Shown: positions 47,769 to 57,251, counted from the stretch's first letter. The stretch: 64,000 nucleotides of DNA from Thalassolituus maritimus (GCA_913019975.1 CAJWBH010000004.1:151623-215622), one strand, 5' to 3'. Program-made: numbers and translations. The notes: generated from the letters alone by a model not told the origin.

Positions 47769-50126
47769 TCAGAAACGTACGTTCAGACCTACCCAGAGGT
47801 TACGACGCTTGTCTTTGTTGTTGTAATCATCTTCGAATACAACCTCGCTGACAGCACCCCGGCCCGAAGCATATTCGTACTCTCCATCCCCATCGATATC
47901 GTCGTACTCAACGCTGTAGGTGGTGAAGTCCTGATCCAACAGGTTGTTAATACGGCCGTACACACTGAAGTAGCTATTCACCGCATAGGTTGCGCCGAGG
48001 TGCAGTACGCGATAATCCTTGTAGTACAGAGGATCGTTGTCATCATCGACGCCGCGGAAGCGAGCCGAGCGCGTCTCACTGGTCAGCTGCACATTCAACT
48101 TAGTATTCACATCCCAATCGAGAGTGACATTACTCATGTGCTCCGCCGTATTCGTCAGCGGCTGTCCTTCCTGCGAACCAGAAAGCTGACGGCTGTCGGT
48201 GTAGGTGTAGTTCCCACGTACAGCCAGTGCATCAATGATCTGGAAACGACCAGCGACTTCCGCACCACGGATCAACGCATCATCGATATTGATTACCTGA
48301 GCCCACGAGTCATAACCCAAATCTTCGTATTCACCAAGGTTCACACAGGGGCGTTCACCGCCAGTCTGAGCACATGTCTGTACTGAGTCACCACGGGCAA
48401 TTTTATCTTCGAAGCGGTTGTGGAAAATGGTCGCGTTAAAGCTATGACGGTTGACCAGGGACTCCCAGTAAACAGCTGCTTCGGTATTGCGGCTTTTCTC
48501 CGGCTCAAGATCCGGGTTCCCCGCAAAAGGAACGGTACCCTGGCCTCCAAAGCCGGTTACACCGTCGTAAAGATCAGTTGTTTTTGGAGTTTTATAACCA
48601 CTGCTCACACCACCTTTCACCGTCCACTCTGGCGTCAGGCTGTATACCGCGTACAAGCGAGGGCTGACATTGCTACCGAAAGCATCGTGATCGTCGTAAC
48701 GCAGACCCGCAGTCAGCGTAAAGTCTGGTACCATGGTCCAGCTGTCTTCAGCGAACAACGCGTATGTCGTAAAGTCTGATACCTCTCCCGACTCACCATC
48801 TTCGCGTCCAAATACACCGTCGGTCAGCTCCGCATCAATGTACTGACCACCGACGATAAACAGGTGATCACCGGCCAGGTCTTCGACTGGAATTTCAAGC
48901 TTGGCATCCAGCGTGTACTGGCTGCTTTCCATAGTACGGTCTGGGCGTGGCAGAAACGTCTCTTCAGCAATCGCACGGCGCTCGTCTTCACTCAGGCCAG
49001 CGTAGTCGCCAGTGCCGTCGTACATCTCCTGCAGCAATTGTCTTTCAGACACTGACAGCGGTACGGTACGGCCGTTGTTATTTGTCTCGATGTTCTGCAA
49101 AGACACCAGGCTCTTACCAAAACTCCAGCTGCCCTCGTGAGCGATTGCCCACTGGTCGCGGGTGAACTCCTGATCCTGTGCATAACCTGCACGAGGATTA
49201 ACCACACCGCCCCTTGCTTGCCAGAGGGTATCAATACTGTCGACCGTCCCGAGAGGGAAACTGCCATCTTCCAGTGGTTCGTTGTCATATACCTGCTTCG
49301 ATGTGTCGTAATCGAAGGTCAGGCTCTGGTTTTCTGCTACCTTCCAGTTCAGACCTACACCCACATTGTGATTGGTGTTATCTGTAGTTTTACCGCCGCT
49401 GCCGAAGCCAAGAGAGCGTGTCTGTTCAACACCGTTAGGGTCGGTGACTGAGTCGTACTCTGGCTCTGATGCATCGCGCTTATAAATACTGCCACGCAGC
49501 TCCATACCAAGAACATTTTCAATTAACGGGCCTGCCACACTGAAGTCAGCCGTGGTATCCGCACCGTACTCGTCGTACTCCTGGAAAGTGCGGCTGATAC
49601 TTGCAGAACCTGTCCAGTCATCGGTCACCTTCTTGGTGATAATGTTGATTACACCGCCCAGAGCATCCGCTCCATATAGGGTAGACGCTGGTCCGCGGAT
49701 AACCTCAATACGTTCGATCGCATCAATCGGCGGAATGTGGTTGAACTGATTACCACCGAAATTATTCGGATAGATATCACCATGGTTATTCTGACGACGA
49801 CCATCAATCAGGATCAGAGTGTAATCTGCTCCCATACCACGGATCGAAATAGTCCCCTGGCCCGTTTTATCCCGGGTCTCACCGATATCGACACCTTCCA
49901 GTTCACGGACGGCATCCAGAAGCGTGACATAAGGACGTGAGCGCAGATCTTCCTGAGTGATTACAGAGATACTGGCTGGAGCATCAACCACTTTCTGCTC
50001 ATAACCGGCCGCCGTAACAACGAACTTATCCAATTCGATCGGCTGCTCTTCTGCTGTTGCAGAGAAAGAAGCAACAACCGCTGCAGCGAGTGCACTCAAA
50101 GGAAAAAGCTGATTTCGAAACTTCAT
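47769..50126 (-). CDS. TonB-dependent outer membrane receptor (FepA/CirA-like)
   Basis: A 785-residue outer membrane receptor with a signal peptide (to about residue 25, SATAEE), a TonB-box-like start of the mature protein (ELDKFVVTAAG), a plug domain (DAPASISVITQEDLRSR, GTISIRGMGADYTLILIDGR, IEVIRGPASTLYGADALGGV) and a 22-strand barrel ending in LWVGLNVRF. A loop with two Cys (VQTCAQTGGERPCVNLG) resembles those of catecholate receptors. It is transcribed separately from the PepSY operon but with the same kind of operator. The ligand is probably a ferric siderophore, by inference. Confidence 0.9.
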   Translation of the reverse strand: MKFRNQLFPLSALAAAVVASFSATAEEQPIELDKFVVTAAGYEQKVVDAPASISVITQEDLRSRPYVTLLDAVRELEGVDIGETRDKTGQGTISIRGMGADYTLILIDGRRQNNHGDIYPNNFGGNQFNHIPPIDAIERIEVIRGPASTLYGADALGGVINIITKKVTDDWTGSASISRTFQEYDEYGADTTADFSVAGPLIENVLGMELRGSIYKRDASEPEYDSVTDPNGVEQTRSLGFGSGGKTTDNTNHNVGVGLNWKVAENQSLTFDYDTSKQVYDNEPLEDGSFPLGTVDSIDTLWQARGGVVNPRAGYAQDQEFTRDQWAIAHEGSWSFGKSLVSLQNIETNNNGRTVPLSVSERQLLQEMYDGTGDYAGLSEDERRAIAEETFLPRPDRTMESSQYTLDAKLEIPVEDLAGDHLFIVGGQYIDAELTDGVFGREDGESGEVSDFTTYALFAEDSWTMVPDFTLTAGLRYDDHDAFGSNVSPRLYAVYSLTPEWTVKGGVSSGYKTPKTTDLYDGVTGFGGQGTVPFAGNPDLEPEKSRNTEAAVYWESLVNRHSFNATIFHNRFEDKIARGDSVQTCAQTGGERPCVNLGEYEDLGYDSWAQVINIDDALIRGAEVAGRFQIIDALAVRGNYTYTDSRQLSGSQEGQPLTNTAEHMSNVTLDWDVNTKLNVQLTSETRSARFRGVDDDNDPLYYKDYRVLHLGATYAVNSYFSVYGRINNLLDQDFTTYSVEYDDIDGDGEYEYASGRGAVSEVVFEDDYNNKDKRRNLWVGLNVRF

Positions 50127-50182
50127 GTTTAAGGTCCATACGGGGGAATTTGCGCGTATACTATTTTCACTTAATTACAAAT

Positions 50183-50201
50183 GCAAATGTTTTTCATTTG
50201 T
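50183..50201 (-). promoter_or_regulatory. Fur-box-like site before the TonB receptor
   Basis: A 19-base stretch GCAAATGTTTTTCATTTGT inside the palindrome ACAAATG...CATTTGT, about 57 bases before the receptor start. It matches the Fur consensus in 11 of 19 positions, with both AATG/CATT cores kept. Confidence 0.5.
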
Positions 50202-50291
50202 AACTTCACTCACAATACACTTATTAATTTTAATAAAACCGTGTATGGACAAAGGCCTCTGGACCGGAGGCCGATGCGTATTGCAGGAGTC

Positions 50292-51305
50292 TTACTGGTT
50301 TTGAGAGGTTTCGCTGGCGCGAAATTGAGTCGGAGATACGCCGTACCATTTTTTGAAAGCGCGGGAAAATGCACTGACGTCTGAAAAGCCGAGCATAAAC
50401 GCCAGCTGTGTGATGGTAGTACCGGGCAGTGCCAGGTGTCTCTCTACCAGCGTCCGGCGCGTTTTCTCGAGCAGGGCTTTCCAACTCAGATCTTCGTCAG
50501 TCAGACGCCGCTGCAAACTACGCACACTCATGTGAAAGCGTTCAGCAGCATCGGACAAGCTGGGCTCGCCTTCGGGAAGCTGTCCTTCGAGCCATAACGA
50601 TAGCTGAATCACAAGTGAGCCTTTTTCCTGCTCAGCGAGTCGCTCATTCAGTGTTGCTTCGAGCATGGCAACCATCTGGTTATCACTGGAGTGAAGCTCG
50701 GCGGCTGCCTGCTTCCGGTCGAACGTCAGGCCGTAGTAATCGCTTCTGGTCGGTGTCACACGAAAGTAGCGGGCCATCGACGCACAATAATCCTCGTCAT
50801 GATGTGCCACATGAACTTCAAGAGGGTTCAACGCAGGATCTACCCTGAGTCTGACTAATCGCATCAGACTGGACATCACATACTGTATTCCCTGCGGGTG
50901 AGGCACGTGCCCGCTTGAAGGGCGAAACTGCACGCACACGGTCGTATCTTCAACCACTAGTTCAGCCCGAACCGCGTCACTGATCAGCCTCTGGTAGCGA
51001 GCGAGGCGCTGAAGAACACTGAGCATGCTGCCACCCGCAGACAGTGCCAACCCCAGTCCACCAAATGCAGAGTACTCGCTTCGACGAGCCATATTGATGC
51101 CCAGAGAAGGGTCCTGAAGACGATTCTCAGCAGCGGTCAGTAAGGCAGAGGTCGCATCCACACTGATCCAGACCTCCGGGTTAAACGTATCTTCTACCGA
51201 GACACCATACTCCGCAAACAAGGCCGCGGGATCATCACCATGCTGTTGCAGCAGATTGGCCAGCGGGCGCAGAAACATGGCCACCGCTTTAGGTTGCTCA
51301 GTCAT
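50292..51305 (-). CDS. AraC-family transcriptional regulator
   Basis: A 337-residue regulator with an N-terminal AraC-type effector domain of the OruR/ArgR-like class (LRPLANLLQQHGDDPAALFA, SLGINMARRSEYSAFGGLGL) and a C-terminal double helix-turn-helix (MSVRSLQRRLTDEDLSWKAL, AFMLGFSDVSAFSRAFKKWY). Divergent from a desaturase gene, which it probably regulates; the starts are 115 bases apart. Effector unknown, possibly a fatty acid or hydrocarbon-related compound. The TonB receptor on its other side has its own operator, so a link to iron is not indicated. Confidence 0.88.
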   Translation of the reverse strand: MTEQPKAVAMFLRPLANLLQQHGDDPAALFAEYGVSVEDTFNPEVWISVDATSALLTAAENRLQDPSLGINMARRSEYSAFGGLGLALSAGGSMLSVLQRLARYQRLISDAVRAELVVEDTTVCVQFRPSSGHVPHPQGIQYVMSSLMRLVRLRVDPALNPLEVHVAHHDEDYCASMARYFRVTPTRSDYYGLTFDRKQAAAELHSSDNQMVAMLEATLNERLAEQEKGSLVIQLSLWLEGQLPEGEPSLSDAAERFHMSVRSLQRRLTDEDLSWKALLEKTRRTLVERHLALPGTTITQLAFMLGFSDVSAFSRAFKKWYGVSPTQFRASETSQNQ

Positions 51306-51420
51306 TGGCGTCTCCTGTCAACTGGTTGGCGGTGAGTGCAAAGCATGGAAACAGGTTTCTCTCCAGTATGTAATCAAAGGCCTGTGTACGTCTGCCGGGC
51401 CACGAGTTTGGAGTACAAGT

Positions 51421-52506
51421 ATGACTGATACCACGGATAAAAACAGCGAACGCTTTCAGGCACTACGTGCTAAGGATCGTCAGGTTCAGAAAGAACTGAT
51501 GCAGGTGAGCGACAAGGTTCGAGCTCGTCACCCGTTTCTGGTTAAGCACCAGAATGCCGTCGGCATGGGCATTTTTCTGGTCAGTATTGCCGGGATGATT
51601 CTGAACGGCGTACTCTGGATGGAAGGCATCATGCCAGCCTGGATGGTCATCGTATTAAGTGCGTTCTGGACATCACTACTGCATGAGCTGGAGCACGACC
51701 TGATCCATTACATGTACTTCCGTAAGCAGCCTGTCTGGCATCACTTGATGATGGCAGGTGTCTACCTTGCACGTCCCCTTACCCAGAACCCCTGGATTCG
51801 TCGCTACCTACACCTGCATCACCACAAAGTGTCGGGCACAGAAACAGATCTGGAAGAACGCGGTATTACCAACGGCGAAAAATGGGACTGGAAGCGTTTC
51901 CTGATGGTCGGCGACAACATGCTGGCTTTTTATCTGCGCGCTGGGAAATACTTCGTCGTGCCGAAAAAGTTACTGAAGCAAGGTAAAATCAATAAAACAG
52001 ACATTAAAAACTTAAGGATTATCGGTGCACTCAGTTTTAACCCTGTCGGTTATATCAGTTACACCATCTGGCATGGCTTCGTGCTATTTCACCTGGCTAA
52101 TGGCATTGCCTGGGCATTGGGAGCGACAATTGACTGGCCCCAATGGCTGCTGGCACAGGAAGCCTGGGTAACTGCGACCGTTGTTATCCTGATTGCACCT
52201 AACGTGCTGCGTACTTTCTGTCTGCACTTTATTTCATCGAATATGCATTACTTTGGTGACAACACGCCGGGGATTATTCATGAGCAATGTCAGGTGATGA
52301 ATAAGTGGTATCTAATTCCACTGCAACTGTTCTGCTTTAACTTTGGCAGCACTCACGCGATCCACCATTTTGTAGTGCGTGACCCCTTCTATATTCGCCA
52401 TTTAAGCGAGAAAGAATCCCATGAAGTGCTCCGCCGTCACGGTATTCGATTCAATGATATGGGAACGTTTAAGCGCGCGAATCGTTTGAATGAGCGTGCT
52501 GCTTAG
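51421..52506 (+). CDS. Membrane fatty acid desaturase/hydroxylase family protein
   Basis: A 361-residue di-iron membrane enzyme. Histidine clusters: HELEHDLIHYM (about residue 83), HLHHHKVSGTE (about 127) and HAIHHF (about 318), with a further His in FISSNMHYFG. At least four hydrophobic helices. It is not close to the desaturase at 16727-17746: the boxes and spacing differ. Start ATG at 51421 has GGAG upstream; an earlier in-frame start would overlap the AraC gene. Substrate unknown; regulation by the divergent AraC protein is likely. Confidence 0.85.
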   Translation: MTDTTDKNSERFQALRAKDRQVQKELMQVSDKVRARHPFLVKHQNAVGMGIFLVSIAGMILNGVLWMEGIMPAWMVIVLSAFWTSLLHELEHDLIHYMYFRKQPVWHHLMMAGVYLARPLTQNPWIRRYLHLHHHKVSGTETDLEERGITNGEKWDWKRFLMVGDNMLAFYLRAGKYFVVPKKLLKQGKINKTDIKNLRIIGALSFNPVGYISYTIWHGFVLFHLANGIAWALGATIDWPQWLLAQEAWVTATVVILIAPNVLRTFCLHFISSNMHYFGDNTPGIIHEQCQVMNKWYLIPLQLFCFNFGSTHAIHHFVVRDPFYIRHLSEKESHEVLRRHGIRFNDMGTFKRANRLNERAA

Positions 52507-52527
52507 TGAGTTATTAGCTCAGTGAGT

Positions 52528-52561
52528 GCTGCATGTGCGCCAGAGATGGCGCACATGCAGC
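52528..52561 (+). terminator. Strong hairpin between the desaturase and nadE
   Basis: Perfect 14-bp stem GCTGCATGTGCGCC/GGCGCACATGCAGC with a 6-base loop, followed on the plus strand by TCTTCTCG. The T-run is imperfect. Lies between convergent genes. Confidence 0.55.
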
Positions 52562-52621
52562 TCTTCTCGCCCCTAACACGCAGCCAATGACTGTAGCGTT
52601 ATCCTGACAGCCGGAAAAAAT

Positions 52622-54256
52622 TCAGATGCCCGCCTTCCAGCCATTTGTCACAGGGTAACGACGGTCACGACCAAATCCACGGCGAGTCACCCGAACACCG
52701 ATCGGCGCCTGACGTCGCTTGTATTCGTTCACATCCACCAGCCGCACTACCCGCATCACGTCTTCCCGGTTATGGCCGGCCGTGATGATCTGCTCTGCAC
52801 TTTCATCGTGTTCGATGTACCGCTCCAGAATATCGTCCAGCACAGGGTACGCTGGCAGGCTGTCTTCATCGACCTGATCCGGCGCAAGTTCCGCGGAAGG
52901 GGGCCGGTCAATCACACGCTGAGGGATAACAGGTGATATAGAATTCCGATACTCGGCAAGGGCAAAGACTTTGGTTTTATACACGTCTTTTAATGCACCA
53001 TAGCCACCGGCCATATCACCATAAAGCGTCGCATAACCGACAGCCATTTCACTTTTATTGCCGGTTGTCAGGACCATGTAGCCCGTCTTATTCGATAGCG
53101 CCATTAACAACACACCGCGACAACGGGATTGCAGGTTTTCTTCAGTGGTGTCGACCTTCAGTCCCTCGAAGTCGGGGGCAAGTGCAGACATAAATTCACG
53201 ATACATAGGTTCAATCGAAATGGATTGATACTTAACTCCCATGGCCTCAGCCTGCAACGCTGCATCCTCTTTGCTCATACCAGAGGTATAGGTAAATGGC
53301 ATCATCACAGCACGCACACGTTCTGGCCCCAGAGCATCAACGGCAACGGCCAACGTCAGAGCTGAATCGATTCCGCCAGAAAGGCCTAGTACAACCCCCG
53401 GAAAGCGGTTTTTATTCACATAGTCGCGAACGCCAACGACCAGGGCGTTATACAGGCTGGCAAGACCATCTTCCCGCGCTTCCCGCGATTCAGACTCAGC
53501 ACGTAACTCGCCTTGCCCGAACACCACATACGCCTGATCTTCCCGCCAGGAGGCCATCTGCAACACGCATTCGGACGCAGCATTGACGGCAAATGAACTG
53601 CCATCAAACACCAGCTCGTCCTGTCCACCCGACTGATTCACATAAAGAACCGGCAATTTGTGCTGGGATGTATGCTTCTTAATGAGGTCTATACGCTCCT
53701 GCTGCTTCCCGCTATGGAACGGAGAGGCATTGAGGTTCAGGATAACATCGGCTCCGGCGTCGGCAGCCATGGCTATCGGCGCATCAAACCAGACGTCTTC
53801 GCACACGGTAAGCCCCAGTTTAACGCCATGTAGCTCTATCACCTTCGCGTCTTTACCGGCTGAGAAGTAGCGTTTTTCATCGAAGACCTGATAATTCGGT
53901 AGCTCCTGTTTGGCGTACTCTCCAAGACAAACACCCTCAGACCAGACCCCTGCGCAGTTATAGAGACGATTATCCCTGGCAACTGGGTAACCTATCGCGA
54001 TGGCAATATCATGACTGACCGCCGCGACTTCTCTCAACGCCTCGTTGATACGGGGCTCAAGACTTGGACGCATCAGCAGGTCTTCGGGCGGATAGCCCGT
54101 CAGAGCGAGTTCACTGAATACAATCAGCTGAGCACCATCGTCGGCAGCTTTCTTGGCTGCTTCTATAATTTTCGCCGTATTGCCGGGGATATCGCCGACG
54201 TGAAAGTTACATTGCGCCAACGCAATTTTCAGGGTGGCAGTCAGTGACTTGGACAT
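52622..54256 (-). CDS. nadE: Glutamine-dependent NAD+ synthetase
   Basis: Last step of NAD synthesis, amidating deamido-NAD. The 544-residue protein has an N-terminal nitrilase-type glutaminase domain (LKIALAQCNFHVGDIPGN, catalytic Cys in LGLTVCEDVWFDAP, Lys in EYAKQELPNY) and a C-terminal synthetase domain with the P-loop LGLSGGIDSALTLAVAVDAL and TTGNKSEMAVGYATLYGDM. This is the long, glutamine-using form. It is divergent from pilS. Confidence 0.95.
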   Translation of the reverse strand: MSKSLTATLKIALAQCNFHVGDIPGNTAKIIEAAKKAADDGAQLIVFSELALTGYPPEDLLMRPSLEPRINEALREVAAVSHDIAIAIGYPVARDNRLYNCAGVWSEGVCLGEYAKQELPNYQVFDEKRYFSAGKDAKVIELHGVKLGLTVCEDVWFDAPIAMAADAGADVILNLNASPFHSGKQQERIDLIKKHTSQHKLPVLYVNQSGGQDELVFDGSSFAVNAASECVLQMASWREDQAYVVFGQGELRAESESREAREDGLASLYNALVVGVRDYVNKNRFPGVVLGLSGGIDSALTLAVAVDALGPERVRAVMMPFTYTSGMSKEDAALQAEAMGVKYQSISIEPMYREFMSALAPDFEGLKVDTTEENLQSRCRGVLLMALSNKTGYMVLTTGNKSEMAVGYATLYGDMAGGYGALKDVYKTKVFALAEYRNSISPVIPQRVIDRPPSAELAPDQVDEDSLPAYPVLDDILERYIEHDESAEQIITAGHNREDVMRVVRLVDVNEYKRRQAPIGVRVTRRGFGRDRRYPVTNGWKAGI

Positions 54257-54329
54257 GGTCTGGGGGTACTCTCTTCAGTAATGCGCGTATTGTCTGGAAA
54301 TACGCATCAGGACGCAAACCGGAAGACTA

Positions 54330-55841
54330 ATGAATCATCCAATTTCCATCGGACGGGGCAGCCGCCTGCTGTCGCTCTACAGCTACTATTCGCTGATTCT
54401 TGCGCTGTCGATCGTCGTCGTCGACGGTCTCGATTCAATGGACGTCATCGTTGGCAAAGAGGCTCCCCACCTCTTTCTCGTACTTTCATCGCTTTATGTA
54501 CTTGCAGCCGCGGTCTTCGTCGCGCTAATAACCCGGACAACCGATTCGCAGGGAGCTACCACCTACCTGTTCCTGGAAACAGCGCTGCTGACCGGCATGA
54601 TGTTCGCTTCGGGCGGACTCACCGCCGGTTTCTCTAGCCTGTTGCTGATACCGGTCGTCATGGCCAATCTACTCGCCCCAGGCATACTGGGGTACAGCGT
54701 TGCTGCCTGGCTCAGTCTTGCGGTCATCTATACCGAACATATCGCACCGGGCGAGTTTGGCATCAGGGATACGGCCAATACCGGTGTGTATGGGGGCATC
54801 TGCTTTGCTCTCGCCTGGTTAACTCAGCTGCTGTCGCATCGTATCGATGCCGCACTGAATCTCGCTCAGGATACCGCCCGTGATGTTCAGCGCTTACAGC
54901 GCCTGAGCCAGCAGGCGTTGATGAAACTGCCGGATGGCATCATTGCCTGTTCGAAAGAAAAACGGATTCTGTTTATTAATGACACTGCGGCATCCTGGTT
55001 TAAGCTGGAACCCGGCGCCGCGGTACCTGAGTGGCTGATAACGGCACCGGCTCAGGAAAGCCTTGCGGGAAAACTGCAGGGGCTGACAGTCACCCGTCTG
55101 GAGGCAGAAGGCCCCGATGAGGATTGTCTACTGCTTATTGAAGACGAAGCGCGTCTCTCAGCAGAAGTTCAGCAAGCCAAGCTGGCATCGTTAGGTCGCC
55201 TCACCGCCAGTATTGCCCATGAAATCCGTAATCCACTTTCAGCTCTTAATCAGGCCGCACAACTGCTGGACGAATCTGAGCACCTGCCCGCTGAAGATAA
55301 AAAGCTGACCGCCATTATTGAAAACAACAGCCAACGAATTAATCGTATTATTGGGGACATCCTGCAGCTCTCACGAGGCAAGCGGCCAACAGCTACACCT
55401 CTGAAACTCCATAGCTACGTCGACAACTTTTGTCAGAACTTCCGTCAGGTCAGTGGTGAGAATTGTCTGATATTTTCCTATGATGCTGATAGCGAGTTAA
55501 CCGTACTATTCGATCCGGATCATCTGAATCAGGTCCTGACCAACCTGTGTCAGAATGGTCTGCGGCATGCCCGGAAAGCACGGAAACAGGAGGCTGAAGT
55601 CGTCTTACGTATTCTTTCAGAATCCGATAGTAGTGCATCCCTTGAAATCACAGACAACGGCTTTGGCATTGCTGATAACCAGGTATCGCGGCTCTTTGAG
55701 CCCTTCAATACTACCGAACACGACGGTACAGGATTAGGACTCTATTTATGTCGCGAACTGTGTCAGGCCAACCAGGCAAGCATCGAGTTTGCTGGTAACG
55801 ACCCGGGCGCACGTTTTCTTGTCAGGATGAAACGCGCATGA
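54330..55841 (+). CDS. pilS: Type IV pilus sensor histidine kinase PilS
   Basis: Membrane kinase that phosphorylates PilR. The 503-residue protein has about six N-terminal membrane helices (residues about 15-185), a PAS-like segment (DGIIACSKEKRILFINDTAA), the dimerisation/phosphoacceptor region SLGRLTASIAHEIRNPLSAL and a catalytic domain with N box (LTNLCQNGLRHA), ITDNGFGI and GTGLGLYLCREL. All kinase motifs are intact. It lies 54 bases before pilR. In Pseudomonas PilS senses pilin in the membrane. Confidence 0.93.
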   Translation: MNHPISIGRGSRLLSLYSYYSLILALSIVVVDGLDSMDVIVGKEAPHLFLVLSSLYVLAAAVFVALITRTTDSQGATTYLFLETALLTGMMFASGGLTAGFSSLLLIPVVMANLLAPGILGYSVAAWLSLAVIYTEHIAPGEFGIRDTANTGVYGGICFALAWLTQLLSHRIDAALNLAQDTARDVQRLQRLSQQALMKLPDGIIACSKEKRILFINDTAASWFKLEPGAAVPEWLITAPAQESLAGKLQGLTVTRLEAEGPDEDCLLLIEDEARLSAEVQQAKLASLGRLTASIAHEIRNPLSALNQAAQLLDESEHLPAEDKKLTAIIENNSQRINRIIGDILQLSRGKRPTATPLKLHSYVDNFCQNFRQVSGENCLIFSYDADSELTVLFDPDHLNQVLTNLCQNGLRHARKARKQEAEVVLRILSESDSSASLEITDNGFGIADNQVSRLFEPFNTTEHDGTGLGLYLCRELCQANQASIEFAGNDPGARFLVRMKRA

Positions 55842-55895
55842 AACTGCGGGATATGTCACACCAGCGTCAACTCAACTCAGTAATAATATAAGGCC

Positions 55896-57251
55896 ATGAT
55901 GACAAACAGGAACTCCCCGGCAATGCTGCCCGACTTATGCGCACTGATCGTTGATGACGAGCAGGACATTCGCGAGCTGATAGGCATGGCCCTGGAACGC
56001 ATCGATATAAAATGCGAACAGGCTGCCAATGTCACTGAAGCCATGGCATTACTTGAGTCGGGAAATTTCCATTTCTGTATCACCGACATGAAACTGCCCG
56101 ACGGTGATGGCATTCAGTTAATCCATCACTGCAATCGCAACTACCCGGACATGCCGGTGGCTATGATCACTGCGTTTGGCAATATGGAAGTCGGCGTGAA
56201 TGCCCTTAAAGCAGGCGCTTTCGATGTTGTTGCTAAACCGCTTGATATTCAGCAACTACGAAATCTGGCAACAGCTGCACTAAGACTGTCGAAAGTAACG
56301 GGAACACTCCCGGAGCAATGCACCAATCTTATTATTGGCGACTCCCCCCCGATGCAGGAACTGCGCACCACGCTGCGCAAAGTCGGACGCACTCAGGCAC
56401 CGGTATTTATTCAGGGCGAATACGGCACAGGCAAAGAAGGTATTGCACGCGCTATTCACCTGCTTAGCTCACGAACTACCCACCCTTTTATTACTGTTAA
56501 CTGTGACGCGCTTCAGGACGAGAACGCAGCGGAGACCCTGTTCGGCTATATGGACGATCACGGCACCCTTCATGATGGCCTCGTCCAGAATGCTCACCAG
56601 GGCACATTGTTTCTCAACAATATCGAGCACCTTGGTCTGGAGTTTCAGGCCCAGCTCCTGCAGCTTCTGACCGATAAGAAGATCCGGGCGCTGCATGACA
56701 CTCACGAACATGATCTGGATATCCGTATCATCAGCGCCAGCAGTGCGGATCTGCCAGCATTGGCAAGCTCGGGTCACTTCCGTCAGGACCTGCTCTTCCG
56801 TATCCGCGTAGTACACCTGAGCGTGCCACCATTACGCACTCACCGTGAAGATATCCCGCAGCTCACCACCCACCTGCTACAGACCTATGCCAGCCAATGG
56901 GATATGCCTGAAGTATCAGTCTCTGATGAGGCATTACGGGCTATCTGTGAATACGACTTCCCCGGGAACACGCGGGAACTCGATGCCATACTTCAGCGTG
57001 CCTTTACCCTGATGGAAGGCGAAGAAATCCAGCTGAGTGACCTCAGCTTCGAACCGGAAACGCCGCAGGGTGGCTACCATTCAAACAACGAGGCCGTCGG
57101 CGACCTTGAGGGCTACCTTGAGAGGCTCGAGCGTGAAGCAATTGAAGAGGCCCTTAACGCAACACGCTGGAATAAAACCGCAGCGGCAGAACGTCTCGGC
57201 ATCAGCTTCCGGGCGCTTCGATACCGCCTGAAAAAACTGGCGATCGACTAA
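55896..57251 (+). CDS. pilR: PilR response regulator lacking the GAFTGA loop and Walker B acids
   Basis: NtrC-family protein, 451 residues. The receiver domain is intact (acidic pair in LIVDDEQD, phospho-Asp in CITDMKLPDGDG, Lys in VVAKPLD), as is the C-terminal Fis-type helix-turn-helix (WNKTAAAERLGISFRALRYR). The AAA+ domain keeps Walker A (G174-E181, GEYGTGKE) and the arginine-finger region RQDLLFRIRV. The sigma-54 contact loop GAFTGA is absent: residues 216-234 (FGYMDDHGTLHDGLVQNAH) are about 4 residues shorter than in Pseudomonas PilR. Walker B reads GTLFLNNI instead of GTLFLDE. ATP hydrolysis and sigma-54 activation are therefore unlikely; sigma-70-type control or loss of function is inferred. 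Confidence 0.9.
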   Translation: MMTNRNSPAMLPDLCALIVDDEQDIRELIGMALERIDIKCEQAANVTEAMALLESGNFHFCITDMKLPDGDGIQLIHHCNRNYPDMPVAMITAFGNMEVGVNALKAGAFDVVAKPLDIQQLRNLATAALRLSKVTGTLPEQCTNLIIGDSPPMQELRTTLRKVGRTQAPVFIQGEYGTGKEGIARAIHLLSSRTTHPFITVNCDALQDENAAETLFGYMDDHGTLHDGLVQNAHQGTLFLNNIEHLGLEFQAQLLQLLTDKKIRALHDTHEHDLDIRIISASSADLPALASSGHFRQDLLFRIRVVHLSVPPLRTHREDIPQLTTHLLQTYASQWDMPEVSVSDEALRAICEYDFPGNTRELDAILQRAFTLMEGEEIQLSDLSFEPETPQGGYHSNNEAVGDLEGYLERLEREAIEEALNATRWNKTAAAERLGISFRALRYRLKKLAID

